In this document: positions 8,778-17,334 of the stretch, piece after piece
Layout of the letters: the number at the start of each line of letters is the position of its first letter
Position numbering within the stretch: position 1 is the first letter of the stretch
NCBI RefSeq assembly: GCF_015277735.1
Contig: NZ_JADHDA010000009.1
Span: forward strand, 1-64,000
Length of the DNA: 64,000 nucleotides
Reading direction: 5' to 3'
Source of the DNA: Psychrobacter sp. NG254
GTDB lineage: Bacteria; Pseudomonadota; Gammaproteobacteria; Pseudomonadales; Moraxellaceae
The notes under the pieces: generated by a model
Told to the model about the DNA's origin: nothing
Seen by the model: the letters and a program-made list of their open reading frames with translations, nothing else
Databases searched by the model: none
Position numbers and translations under genes: made by a program

Positions 8778-9548
8778 CTATTCATGGTTTTGATTGAAAA
8801 TAACAGACAGCTCATTTGCCGCCTCTTGCATAAGAGGCACATAGCTGAGCAGCTCCTCTAGACTTTTTCTCACGGTCGGCCCATGGGTAAACACCGTCGC
8901 AAATGCCTGTTGATCCCCATTAGGAATCATGACCGCACACGCGACCATGCCTGGAATAAACTCCTCATTATCCACGCCTACTCCCGTCTCACGTGTTGCA
9001 GTAATCGTTTGCATCAGTTGCTTTTTATCGGTCTGAGTTTTGGTCGTTAATGCGTGTAACGACATTTTCTCAACGATGCGTGTACGTTTCTCATCCGATA
9101 GCTGCGATAACAATAATTTACCACTGGCACTGGCCCAAACAGGCACATGCGTGCCCGAAGGCAGAAATATTTGTAATGGCCAATCCGACATAACGCGATC
9201 GATATAAACCACATCTAAGTCTTGTAAAATCGAAATACCCACCGTCTCCCCTATTTGCGTTGACAGCTCGTTCAGTATCGCTAGCCTTTCATTTTTAAAG
9301 TCACTGTTTTGCAATAAGTTCATGGCAAGCTTATAGGTGCGTTTTCCACAGGTTACCTTCCCTGGCAAATCTAACTGCACAAACCCCAGACCCTGCAATT
9401 GATCCAGTAGCCGATACATACTCGGCACTGGCACATCTAATGTTTCTGCTAAATCGCTGACACTCATTGGTCTTTGCGAGCTGGCCAGCACCTCTACTAT
9501 CTGTAAGACACGCTCAACGCTTGAGCCCTTCTTTTTAGTATTACTCAT
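8778..9548 (-). CDS. IclR-family regulator, probable controller of the DMSP cluster
   Basis: 256 residues. An N-terminal winged helix (VERVLQIVEVLASSQRPMS, then VSDLAETLDVPVPSMYRLLDQL) is followed by the IclR effector-binding domain with GETVGISILQDLDVVYIDRV and ASGKLLL. It is divergent from the iron alcohol dehydrogenase gene at 9790, and the 241-base gap holds a strong palindrome. Established DMSP cluster regulators (DddR) are mostly LysR-type, so an IclR protein in this place is notable. The effector could be DMSP, acrylate or 3-hydroxypropionate; that is inference. Confidence 0.88.
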   Translation of the reverse strand: MSNTKKKGSSVERVLQIVEVLASSQRPMSVSDLAETLDVPVPSMYRLLDQLQGLGFVQLDLPGKVTCGKRTYKLAMNLLQNSDFKNERLAILNELSTQIGETVGISILQDLDVVYIDRVMSDWPLQIFLPSGTHVPVWASASGKLLLSQLSDEKRTRIVEKMSLHALTTKTQTDKKQLMQTITATRETGVGVDNEEFIPGMVACAVMIPNGDQQAFATVFTHGPTVRKSLEELLSYVPLMQEAANELSVIFNQNHE

Positions 9549-9655
9549 TGTTTGGTTTAAACCTCTGGCTGACTCGCAGCAAATAAATTTATTTATTATA
9601 ACGATAAAATTTACGCTTTTGCGTCTTGCTATTACAAAAACATTCTGTTACCTTT

Positions 9656-9686
9656 CACATATCGATAATATATTTATCGTTATGTG
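9656..9686. promoter_or_regulatory. Palindromic operator candidate between IclR gene and dddB
   Basis: CACATATCGATAA (9656-9668) and TTATCGTTATGTG (9674-9686) form an inverted repeat with one mismatch and a 5-base spacer. A third half-site, ATAACGATAA, lies at 9598-9607. The position between divergent genes fits an IclR-type operator. The 12-mer TTATCGTTATGT recurs exactly at 58069-58080 upstream of the 5-oxoproline cluster. Confidence 0.6.
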
Positions 9687-9789
9687 AATTTTATATCTAA
9701 GCGCTATCCACTTCTGTGAATAGTTCGTGCGACGATTGAGCTGCCTACTACGCTCATATCTGAAGTCATTAATTCAAGGATGAGTCACT

Positions 9790-10971
9790 ATGTCACACAG
9801 TATCCTGCTCCCAAGAACGATGGAAATCGGACGCGATGCCTGCCAAAAGCTGCCAGTAATATTGGCCAGCTTAGGGGTGAAAAAACCCCTTATTATCACT
9901 GACGAGATGATGGTTAAACTCGGCTATGTCGATAACATACAAGCCATTTTGAAAGCAGCACAAATCAATGCCGATGTGTTTTCAGAGACGGTGCCAGAGC
10001 CTACTGAAAGCTCTATTGAGGCTGGCGTGTTTCAAGTAAAAGCGCAAGATTACGATGGTCTGATTGCCTTAGGTGGCGGAAGCCCTATCGATAGTGCAAA
10101 GGCCATTGCTATTCTAGGAAAATTTGGCGGCGTGATTCGTGATTATAAGTTTCCTCGTCAAGTTGATGAAGCCGGTTTGCCTATTATTGCCATACCGACG
10201 ACGGCAGGCACAGGATCAGAAGTGACACGCTTTACCATCATTACCGATGAGGCTAATAACGAAAAGCTGTTGTGCGTGGGTATGGGATTTATGCCCGTCG
10301 CAGCCATTATCGACTATAGCCTCACGCTCAGCGTACCGCCTCGTACTACCGCAGATACGGGTATCGATGCGATGACCCATGCTATCGAAGCGTATATCAG
10401 CCCTAAACGTAATGCCTATAGCGACCAACAGGCGCTCGCCGCCTTACGCTTAATTGGACCCAATATCCAAACCGCTTATCACGACGGCAAAGATGAAACC
10501 GCCCGTGAAGCAATGATGCTGGGCTCTACCTTAGCAGGTATTGCGTTCTGTAATTCTTCGGTTGCGCTGGTACATGGCATGAGTCGTCCAATCGGTGCCT
10601 TTTTTCATGTGCCGCATGGCCTATCAAACGCGATGCTATTGCCAACTATTACAGAGTTCGGCATCTCTAGTGCGCCTGACCGTTATGCAGACTGCGCGCG
10701 TGCCTTAGGAATAGCGGACCACAGCGAGACAGATGATCAGGCCAACGTCAGTTTGGTCAAGTATCTAAAAAGCTTAAATGATGAGCTTCACGTGCCCACA
10801 TTGGCACAGTTCGGTGTGCAAAAAGCAGATTTTGATGCACTAATAAACACAATGTGCGAACAAGCATTTGCATCAGGTTCACCCAATAACAACCCTCGAA
10901 TACCTACGCTAGAAGAGATGGTTCAACTCTATACCTTGCTATGGGCTGACAACACTGTTGCTGAGAGTTAA
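9790..10971 (+). CDS. dddB: Iron-containing alcohol dehydrogenase (DddB-like)
   Basis: 393 residues of the group III iron alcohol dehydrogenase family. The GGGSPIDSAKAIA and GTGSEVTRFTIIT segments bind NAD(P). Metal ligands are expected in the DAMTHAIEAY and ALVHGMSRPIGAFFHVPHG segments. It is the first gene of a dddB-dddC-dddD-dddT set. In known DddD pathways this enzyme oxidises 3-hydroxypropionate to malonate semialdehyde. The family is broad, so the substrate call rests on the neighbouring DddD and DddT genes. Confidence 0.82.
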   Translation: MSHSILLPRTMEIGRDACQKLPVILASLGVKKPLIITDEMMVKLGYVDNIQAILKAAQINADVFSETVPEPTESSIEAGVFQVKAQDYDGLIALGGGSPIDSAKAIAILGKFGGVIRDYKFPRQVDEAGLPIIAIPTTAGTGSEVTRFTIITDEANNEKLLCVGMGFMPVAAIIDYSLTLSVPPRTTADTGIDAMTHAIEAYISPKRNAYSDQQALAALRLIGPNIQTAYHDGKDETAREAMMLGSTLAGIAFCNSSVALVHGMSRPIGAFFHVPHGLSNAMLLPTITEFGISSAPDRYADCARALGIADHSETDDQANVSLVKYLKSLNDELHVPTLAQFGVQKADFDALINTMCEQAFASGSPNNNPRIPTLEEMVQLYTLLWADNTVAES

Positions 10972-11039
10972 GTCAGTTAAAAAATCCCTCATTTACTATT
11001 AACCTATTAATTATTCACATGTTTAAAGGAATTAAACCT

Positions 11040-12530
11040 ATGCAAACAATCGGACATTTTATTAATGGCAGCCTGTCAAATAATGACAGCCAAACTCAAG
11101 ATGTTTACAACCCATCAACCGGTGAAGTCAGCAAGCAAGTCGCTTTGGGTGGTGAAAAAACAATCGGCGAAGCAGTCGCTGCGGCTAAAGCGGCTTTTCC
11201 AGCATGGAGCAAAACCTCGCCACTAAAACGCGCGCGCGTCATGTTCAAATTCAAAGAATTGTTAGAGCAAAATGCAGATGAAATTTGCAGACTGGTTGGC
11301 GAAGAGCACGGAAAAATCGTACATGATGCGGCAGGCGAGCTACAGCGCGGTATTGAAAACGTCGAATATGCATGCGGCGCACCTGAGCTGCTCAAAGGCG
11401 AGCACAGCCGCAATGTGAGTACTGATATAGACTCTTGGAGTGAGTTTCATCCACTAGGCGTGGTTGCAGGTATCACACCGTTTAACTTCCCTGTGATGGT
11501 GCCACTGTGGATGTTCCCGATGGCCATCGTGTGCGGTAATACCTTTGTACTAAAACCGTCTGAGCGTGACCCAAGTTCCACACTTTTCATCGCACAGCTT
11601 TTACAGCAAGCGGGCCTACCAGATGGTGTCATCAACGTCGTAAATGGTGGCAAAGAAGCCGTTGATGCTATTTTGCATCACCCAGATGTTAAAGCCGTTA
11701 GCTTTGTCGGCTCGACCCCTATCGCTGAATACATCTATACCACAGCCGCTGCACAAGGTAAACGTTGCCAAGCATTAGGCGGTGCAAAAAACCACGCGAT
11801 TGTCATGCCAGATGCGGACCTAGACAACGTCGTAACCTCACTATTGGGTGCTGCTTTTGGTTCATCAGGCGAGCGTTGTATGGCGCTATCTGTTGCTGTT
11901 GCCGTCGGTGATGAAACGGCTGACAAGATGATTGCGGCTCTACAGCCTGCTATTAAAGAGCTAAAACTGGGGCTTCATTCAGATAAAAGCAACGACTTTG
12001 GCCCTGTCATTACAGCGGCACACAAATCTAAGATTTTAGATTACATCAAAAGTGCTGCCGAGCAAGGTGCAGAGCTCATCATCGATGGCTCTGATGCTGC
12101 ACCAGAAGGCAATGAAAATGGATTTTTCGTAGGTCCTACTCTGATTGATCATGTCACAAAAGAGATGCACAGCTACGAGGCAGAAATTTTCGGTCCCGTG
12201 TTACAGGTGATGCGTGTACAGACCATGGCCGAGGCAGTGCAACTCATAAACGATCACGAATATGGTAACGGCACCTGTATTTATACGAGAGATGGAGAAG
12301 CGGCGCGTTACTTTATTGACAACATTCAAGTCGGTATGGTTGGTGTCAATATTCCACTACCCGTACCTGTCGCGTCTCAAAGCTTTGGTGGCTGGAAGCG
12401 TTCATTATTTGGTGACTTGGCCATGTACGGACCAGACGGCGTAAGATTCTTCACTCGTCGTAAGACCATTACGCAGCGCTGGCCTAGTGCGGCATTGAGA
12501 GAAGAAAAACAGTTCTCTATGCCAACTTAA
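11040..12530 (+). CDS. dddC: CoA-acylating (methyl)malonate-semialdehyde dehydrogenase (DddC-like)
   Basis: 496 residues from the ATG at 11040. An in-frame ATG at 11019 would place the AAAGGA ribosome site inside the coding region, so 11040 is preferred. It is an aldehyde dehydrogenase of the MmsA type: TPFNFPVMVPLWMFPMA, the NTFVLKPSERDP cofactor segment, and the catalytic Cys in GSSGERCMALS. MmsA enzymes convert (methyl)malonate semialdehyde to acyl-CoA with CO2 release. In a DMSP pathway this would give acetyl-CoA from malonate semialdehyde. It follows dddB by 68 bases. Confidence 0.85.
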   Translation: MQTIGHFINGSLSNNDSQTQDVYNPSTGEVSKQVALGGEKTIGEAVAAAKAAFPAWSKTSPLKRARVMFKFKELLEQNADEICRLVGEEHGKIVHDAAGELQRGIENVEYACGAPELLKGEHSRNVSTDIDSWSEFHPLGVVAGITPFNFPVMVPLWMFPMAIVCGNTFVLKPSERDPSSTLFIAQLLQQAGLPDGVINVVNGGKEAVDAILHHPDVKAVSFVGSTPIAEYIYTTAAAQGKRCQALGGAKNHAIVMPDADLDNVVTSLLGAAFGSSGERCMALSVAVAVGDETADKMIAALQPAIKELKLGLHSDKSNDFGPVITAAHKSKILDYIKSAAEQGAELIIDGSDAAPEGNENGFFVGPTLIDHVTKEMHSYEAEIFGPVLQVMRVQTMAEAVQLINDHEYGNGTCIYTRDGEAARYFIDNIQVGMVGVNIPLPVPVASQSFGGWKRSLFGDLAMYGPDGVRFFTRRKTITQRWPSAALREEKQFSMPT

Positions 12531-12603
12531 TAGCACCGCCTTGTCAAGGCGCTAGCCTTTAAGAACACTACAGTATAAAGGCGCTACATTATAAAGCCCT
12601 TAC

Positions 12604-12639
12604 CTTTTAAGCGCACTGCATAATCAGTGCGCTTAAAAG
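12604..12639. terminator. Perfect 15-bp hairpin between dddC and dddD
   Basis: CTTTTAAGCGCACTG (12604-12618) pairs with 12625-12639 across a 6-base loop. No clear T-run follows on the plus strand. It may therefore be an mRNA processing or stability element, or a weak terminator that makes dddD and dddT partly independent. The 234-base gap around it is otherwise without a gene. Confidence 0.5.
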
Positions 12640-12764
12640 CAGTCATTTGTATTCAAAAAATGCTGCTTGCTTCTGACTCTCTCCATTAGTGGACGACCGG
12701 CAAGTGCTCTGACTGAATTCTAATTTTTCATAGTCGTACCATAAAATTCTAAGGATAGATAACT

Positions 12765-15272
12765 ATGCGAGAAGCTTTTGAATTGCCATTACTGGGTGTC
12801 AAAGTCATCGATTTTGGTCAATATATTGCCGGTCCCGCTGTCGGTATGATGCTTGGCGACTTAGGCGCAACCGTGGTTCATATAGACCCACCATCAGGCC
12901 CAAGGTGGCACAGTCCAGCCAATGCGGTATTGAATCGCAATAAATTGATGTTAACACTCGATCTTAAGACGGATGAAGGCTTGGCGCAAGCTAGGCAATT
13001 AATTTTAGAAAGTGACATCGTTATCGAAGGCTTTCGCCCTGGAAAAATGGCAGAAATGGGATTAGATCTGGTCGCGCTACGAAAAGAGCGGCCACAGCTG
13101 ATCACGCTGTCAATCCCTGGATTTGCATCGAATGACGAAAATCGCCGTGAGTTACGTGCCTATGAAAGCATTGTAGCAGCGAGCTCGGGCGTGTTTACTG
13201 ACATGGGTTTAAACCGTGTGCTCATGGGCATTAACCCATCGTTCTCACCCCTACCACTACCCTCTGCTTATGGCGCCATGCTGGCAGGTTCTTCCGTTGT
13301 TTTTGCACTACAAGCACGTGAAAACACAGGACTTGGCGATGCTATCGAAGTTCCACTTGCTGCGGCTGTGATGGAAGGCCTTTGTTACAACTCAATAGAT
13401 ATCGAAAACCTACCTGAACGCTATTTGACCCAACGCGAAGTTGAGATTCAACGTCGCCGCGTTGAAGGTATTCCCATGAATATGGACTACGAAGCGTTGC
13501 AAGAACTGCTAGATCCTTTTTACCGCAGTTACATGTGTAAAGATGGCCGTATGTTTTACGTGGTATGCCCTAGCCATAAACATCACGCCAAGCGTTGTTT
13601 GCAAGTACTCGGGTTATACGACGAATTACTTGAGGAAGGATTGACTGAGGAGGAAGACACTTATTTGCCTTCTAGTCAGTGGACATCTGATACATCGCTT
13701 GGGGTTTATCCCATGCCAAAACATTGGGCAGATCGTATTGCCGAAAAAATGAAAGTGGCGTTTTTATTACGTACGTCAAAAGAGTGGCAGAAGATTTTTG
13801 GGAAACGCGGCATACCTGGTGCACCGCAGCGTTGGCTACAAGAGTGGATCCATGATGATCATGCAGAAACAACAGGACTCATGATTGAAGTTGATGACCC
13901 CACTTATGGCAAGATGATTCAGCCAGGACCAATTGTGTGGTTAGAAGAATGTGGCGAGTTGATGTTACAACCGAAAGCACCGCAGCCTATCGACTTTGAG
14001 GGTGCATTGAAAAAATTAAAGGCAATCAAAACCAAGTTGCCTTCAATCAATAATGTCGATGAAAAAAGCGGTTGGTTAGACGGTATTAAAGTACTTGATC
14101 TTTGCAACGTCATTGCAGGCCCGCATTCGGCCTGTTATTTGGCGCGTTTTGGTGCAGAAGTTATTAAGCTTGATTCTGCTTCTCCATTATACGACAGCTG
14201 GAATACTGTCATTTATGGTATGTCTCAAATGGTCGGCAAACGCTCCATACTTGCTGATATTAGCAAAGGCACAGGACGAGAAGTGTTCGAGAAGTTGGTT
14301 CGTTCCGTTGACGTTATTGTTTGGAATGCAACAGACACACAAATCAAAAAAATGGGCTTGGATACTGAAGGCTTAAAAGCCTTAAATCCTGACGCTATAT
14401 TCTGTAAGCTTGATTGTTTTAGTGGTGTCCGTAAGGGTCCGAGTAGTGACTTCATAGGCTATGACGATGTGGTACAAGCATCTACCGGCATCATGTTGCG
14501 TTGCGGCGGTGCGATGGACACCCCTGAAGAACATGCACACGTTGGTACTATTGATGTCATGTGCGGCTTTGGCGGTGCCATGAGTATTGGTGTGGCGCTC
14601 TATCAAAAATATCGTACAGGCCGTATTGGACGTGGCCGTACCTCATTGGTTGCCAATAGTGCCTTGCTACAGATCCCTTACTGTTATGACTTTGAAAAAC
14701 GTGGGTTATTCAATGAGCCCTCAGGTCGTGAGACCAATGGCCATGATGAGTTGACGCGCTTTTACTATACCTCTTCAGGGAACTACTTGTTATTAAACGC
14801 ATATGAAGTCGATGTAAAAAACTTCGAAAACGTCGAGGGCTTAGAAGGTTTCAGTGAGCTAAACAAAAGTGAACGTGCAGCATTCTTATCTAATACCTTT
14901 CAAAAAGCGCCTGCTCATGACTGGGTTGAACGTCTGCAAGCTGCCGATATTGCGGCTGTCGTCTGTGCCGATATCAATGCATTACGTGCTGAATACAGCC
15001 GCACAGCAGATGGCACACCAGGTACTGACAATGGTAGTTATTCGTTTTCAATTTATGAAGATCATCCAAGTGGCCATATAGTGACGCAGCTAGATCCCTA
15101 TGCTATTCGTCCATCGAACAGCATCGTGTACGCACTGCCTCGACCTGAAAAATTTGGACAATCCACCCGTCAGATCATGCTAGAACTTGGCTATAGCGAG
15201 ACAGACATTGATGCCAGTATTGCCAGTGGTGATTTGAGTGATAGTTGGAGTCAAGAGTTTTTACCAAGTTAA
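12765..15272 (+). CDS. dddD: DMSP CoA-transferase/lyase DddD (tandem class III CoA-transferase)
   Basis: 835 residues, made of two fused CaiB/BaiF-type CoA-transferase domains (about 5-415 and 438-835), the size and plan of DddD. Each domain starts with the family motif: GVKVIDFGQYIAGP and GIKVLDLCNVIAGP. The catalytic Asp of class III CoA-transferases is present only in the second domain (Asp597 in HVGTIDVMC). By my alignment the first domain has Ser167 there, in agreement with DddD enzymes where only the C-terminal domain is catalytic. DddD adds CoA to DMSP and releases dimethyl sulfide and 3-hydroxypropionyl-CoA. The BCCT transporter and two dehydrogenase genes beside it strongly support the call. 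Confidence 0.9.
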   Translation: MREAFELPLLGVKVIDFGQYIAGPAVGMMLGDLGATVVHIDPPSGPRWHSPANAVLNRNKLMLTLDLKTDEGLAQARQLILESDIVIEGFRPGKMAEMGLDLVALRKERPQLITLSIPGFASNDENRRELRAYESIVAASSGVFTDMGLNRVLMGINPSFSPLPLPSAYGAMLAGSSVVFALQARENTGLGDAIEVPLAAAVMEGLCYNSIDIENLPERYLTQREVEIQRRRVEGIPMNMDYEALQELLDPFYRSYMCKDGRMFYVVCPSHKHHAKRCLQVLGLYDELLEEGLTEEEDTYLPSSQWTSDTSLGVYPMPKHWADRIAEKMKVAFLLRTSKEWQKIFGKRGIPGAPQRWLQEWIHDDHAETTGLMIEVDDPTYGKMIQPGPIVWLEECGELMLQPKAPQPIDFEGALKKLKAIKTKLPSINNVDEKSGWLDGIKVLDLCNVIAGPHSACYLARFGAEVIKLDSASPLYDSWNTVIYGMSQMVGKRSILADISKGTGREVFEKLVRSVDVIVWNATDTQIKKMGLDTEGLKALNPDAIFCKLDCFSGVRKGPSSDFIGYDDVVQASTGIMLRCGGAMDTPEEHAHVGTIDVMCGFGGAMSIGVALYQKYRTGRIGRGRTSLVANSALLQIPYCYDFEKRGLFNEPSGRETNGHDELTRFYYTSSGNYLLLNAYEVDVKNFENVEGLEGFSELNKSERAAFLSNTFQKAPAHDWVERLQAADIAAVVCADINALRAEYSRTADGTPGTDNGSYSFSIYEDHPSGHIVTQLDPYAIRPSNSIVYALPRPEKFGQSTRQIMLELGYSETDIDASIASGDLSDSWSQEFLPS

Positions 15273-15432
15273 ATGAGGCAGTGTCATCAGTTGGAGTACC
15301 CTGCTAACCATGATGCAAGTTGGTTGGTATCTGGCTGATGACACACCCTAAATGATAGGAATTAAGCTGCTCAAAGGACAGTGCAGCTTGATGCTCATTT
15401 AAACAAGAAAAAAACCATCTAAAGGATTAGAT

Positions 15433-17079
15433 ATGAAAAACAGCAGCAGAAAACCTTTAACCAAATTGCCGATTAAAGTAGCCACAAAAGGCTTTTATGA
15501 AGGGTTTAATAAAGACGTTACGATTACCGCTAAAATCTTACTGGGTCTGCTCATTGTTTGGGCTGTCATCTTTCCTGATAATTCAACGACTATCTTAGGG
15601 TCGCTCAATACCTTCTTACTCAATCACTTTTCGACATGGTATATCTTATGTGTCGCCTTTTTCTTAATTTTAGCGTTGATTCTGGCCGTTGTGCCGCGCT
15701 ATGGGAGATTGATTTTAGGGGACACAGGGGATAAACCTGAGTTCTCCAACTTTTCATGGTTTTCGATGATTTTCGGCGCAGGTATCGGTGTTGGTATGTT
15801 GACTTTTGCGACCGCAGAGCCGATGTATCACTTTGCCAATAACCCTGAAGTCATCCAAGGTTTGGCAACAGCCTCTGGTGCCGACAATGTACGCTATGCC
15901 TATAAATGGGCCTTTCTACATTGGGGATTCAGCGCATGGATTTGTTATTCCTTAGTCGGATTATCGATGGCCTATTTTTCGTTTCGACGTAAACTACCGC
16001 TAACTATTCGCTCGGGTCTTGCGCCATTATTCGGCCAAAAACTATCAGGTAAGCTCGGTAATACCATTGACATCGTTGCCGTTATTGCAACTATCTTGGG
16101 CGTGGCCCAAACATTAGGGTTTGGGGTTGAGCAATTCGTTTCTAGTATGTACCGCGTTGGTTTGGGCGAATGGTTGATGAATGCCGATGGCACATCGTCA
16201 ACGGCAGCCATTATCGTTGCACTGGTCGTTATCGTTGGTATAGCAACCCTATCTGCGCTTTCTGGGCTAGGTAAAGGGGTGAAATGGCTCTCTAACATCA
16301 ACATGGGATTGAGTCTTGTTCTGTTTGCCTTTTTCTTAATATTCGGTTCGACCTTCTTTGGTTTACAATCTTTCTTCTTAGGTGTGTTTGACTATGTCGT
16401 CGCACTTCCTGAGCTGCTATTTACGGTTTGGCAACCAGATGGTACGGTAGTCGGTGACACTCTTGCCACATGGCAAAAAGACTGGTCTGTGTTTTATTGG
16501 GCATGGTGGATTGCTTTTGGTCCTTTTGTTGGTGTTTTCTTTGCTCGCATTTCACGTGGCCGTAGTATCCGTGCTTATCTATTCGGCACCGTCATCCTAC
16601 CTGCTCTGATGTGTTTTATTTGGTTTTCAATGGTGGGCGGAACCGCGATTGACTTAACACTAGGTGGCACTGATGCCATCTCAAGCGTTGGCCAAGAATC
16701 TCAACTGCTTGCCATGCTTGATGTGATGTTGTCCCCAAGTTTTGCTTGGGTAATGGCAATTTTAGTTCTAGTCTTACTATTGACCTACTTAGTCACGACG
16801 TTAGATTCGGCAATTTTAGTTATCAATACCATCAATTCAGGTGGTAACGAGGGTCCAAAAGGCCGCCCACATATTATCTTTTGGGGCGTAATACTAGCAT
16901 TGGTTGTTGGCGTACTGCTGATAAGCGGAGGACTGGGGGCGATTAAAACGGCGATGGTTATTGGTGCCCTGCCCTTTAGTTTTGTGATGGTACTCATGGG
17001 AATATCGCTGGTCAAAGCCATTCTTTATGATACCAGTCCGGCTAGGCTAGAGACGGTAAAACCGGTCGACGAACCCTAA
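15433..17079 (+). CDS. dddT: BCCT-family transporter (DddT-like DMSP uptake)
   Basis: 548 residues with about twelve hydrophobic segments. BCCT hallmarks are GAGIGVGMLTFATAEPM in the middle and FYWAWWIAFGPFVGVFFARI further on, the latter containing the aromatic residues that hold trimethylammonium or dimethylsulfonium groups. These inner-membrane carriers take up betaines, choline, carnitine or DMSP with sodium or protons. Its place directly after dddD indicates DMSP or a related osmolyte as substrate. The 160-base gap to dddD contains an 8-bp inverted repeat, GTCATCAG/CTGATGAC. Confidence 0.87.
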   Translation: MKNSSRKPLTKLPIKVATKGFYEGFNKDVTITAKILLGLLIVWAVIFPDNSTTILGSLNTFLLNHFSTWYILCVAFFLILALILAVVPRYGRLILGDTGDKPEFSNFSWFSMIFGAGIGVGMLTFATAEPMYHFANNPEVIQGLATASGADNVRYAYKWAFLHWGFSAWICYSLVGLSMAYFSFRRKLPLTIRSGLAPLFGQKLSGKLGNTIDIVAVIATILGVAQTLGFGVEQFVSSMYRVGLGEWLMNADGTSSTAAIIVALVVIVGIATLSALSGLGKGVKWLSNINMGLSLVLFAFFLIFGSTFFGLQSFFLGVFDYVVALPELLFTVWQPDGTVVGDTLATWQKDWSVFYWAWWIAFGPFVGVFFARISRGRSIRAYLFGTVILPALMCFIWFSMVGGTAIDLTLGGTDAISSVGQESQLLAMLDVMLSPSFAWVMAILVLVLLLTYLVTTLDSAILVINTINSGGNEGPKGRPHIIFWGVILALVVGVLLISGGLGAIKTAMVIGALPFSFVMVLMGISLVKAILYDTSPARLETVKPVDEP

Positions 17080-17105
17080 CATAGATATACATACTTAGGA
17101 ACATG

Positions 17106-17309
17106 CTAATTACACGCACCAAGAAGATACAGCAAGCGCAACGCTAAATGACAGAGTGCTCGATTAGCGTCCGCTAAAAGCCAATTGAGCACGCTTGGTG
17201 TGTTGTAAGATTTATATTCAATCGTTTGTATTCCAATATCAAATACCTGTCTAAAGCTACAGCCTTTAGGCAGGTATTCTCCGATCAAGCCCTTAGGGCA
17301 TGTCATCAA
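17106..17309 (-). pseudogene. Possible IS30-type transposase scrap
   Basis: A 67-codon frame contains GLIGEYLPKGCSF and a short following stretch with an IEYKxYNTP pattern. These resemble the C-terminal region of IS30-family transposases (GLIRQYLPKGTDF, then LNxRPRKxLxYxTP), but the middle of that region appears deleted and the ends are not recognisable. It lies between convergent dddT and dld. No terminal inverted repeats were found. It may instead be a chance frame. Confidence 0.4.
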
Positions 17310-17334
17310 TTAGCACATGAATACATTTAGTGGC

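Noticed and set aside
8602..8793. Hydrophobic 63-codon frame on the plus strand.
   Set aside because: It starts with TTG inside the right end of repeat copy A, has no ribosome site and overlaps the IclR 3' end.
17243..17279. Hairpin-like inverted repeat (AATACCTG/CAGGTATT) as terminator of dddT.
   Set aside because: No T-run and it falls inside the GLIGEYLPKG coding scrap, so symmetry may be a by-product of coding.
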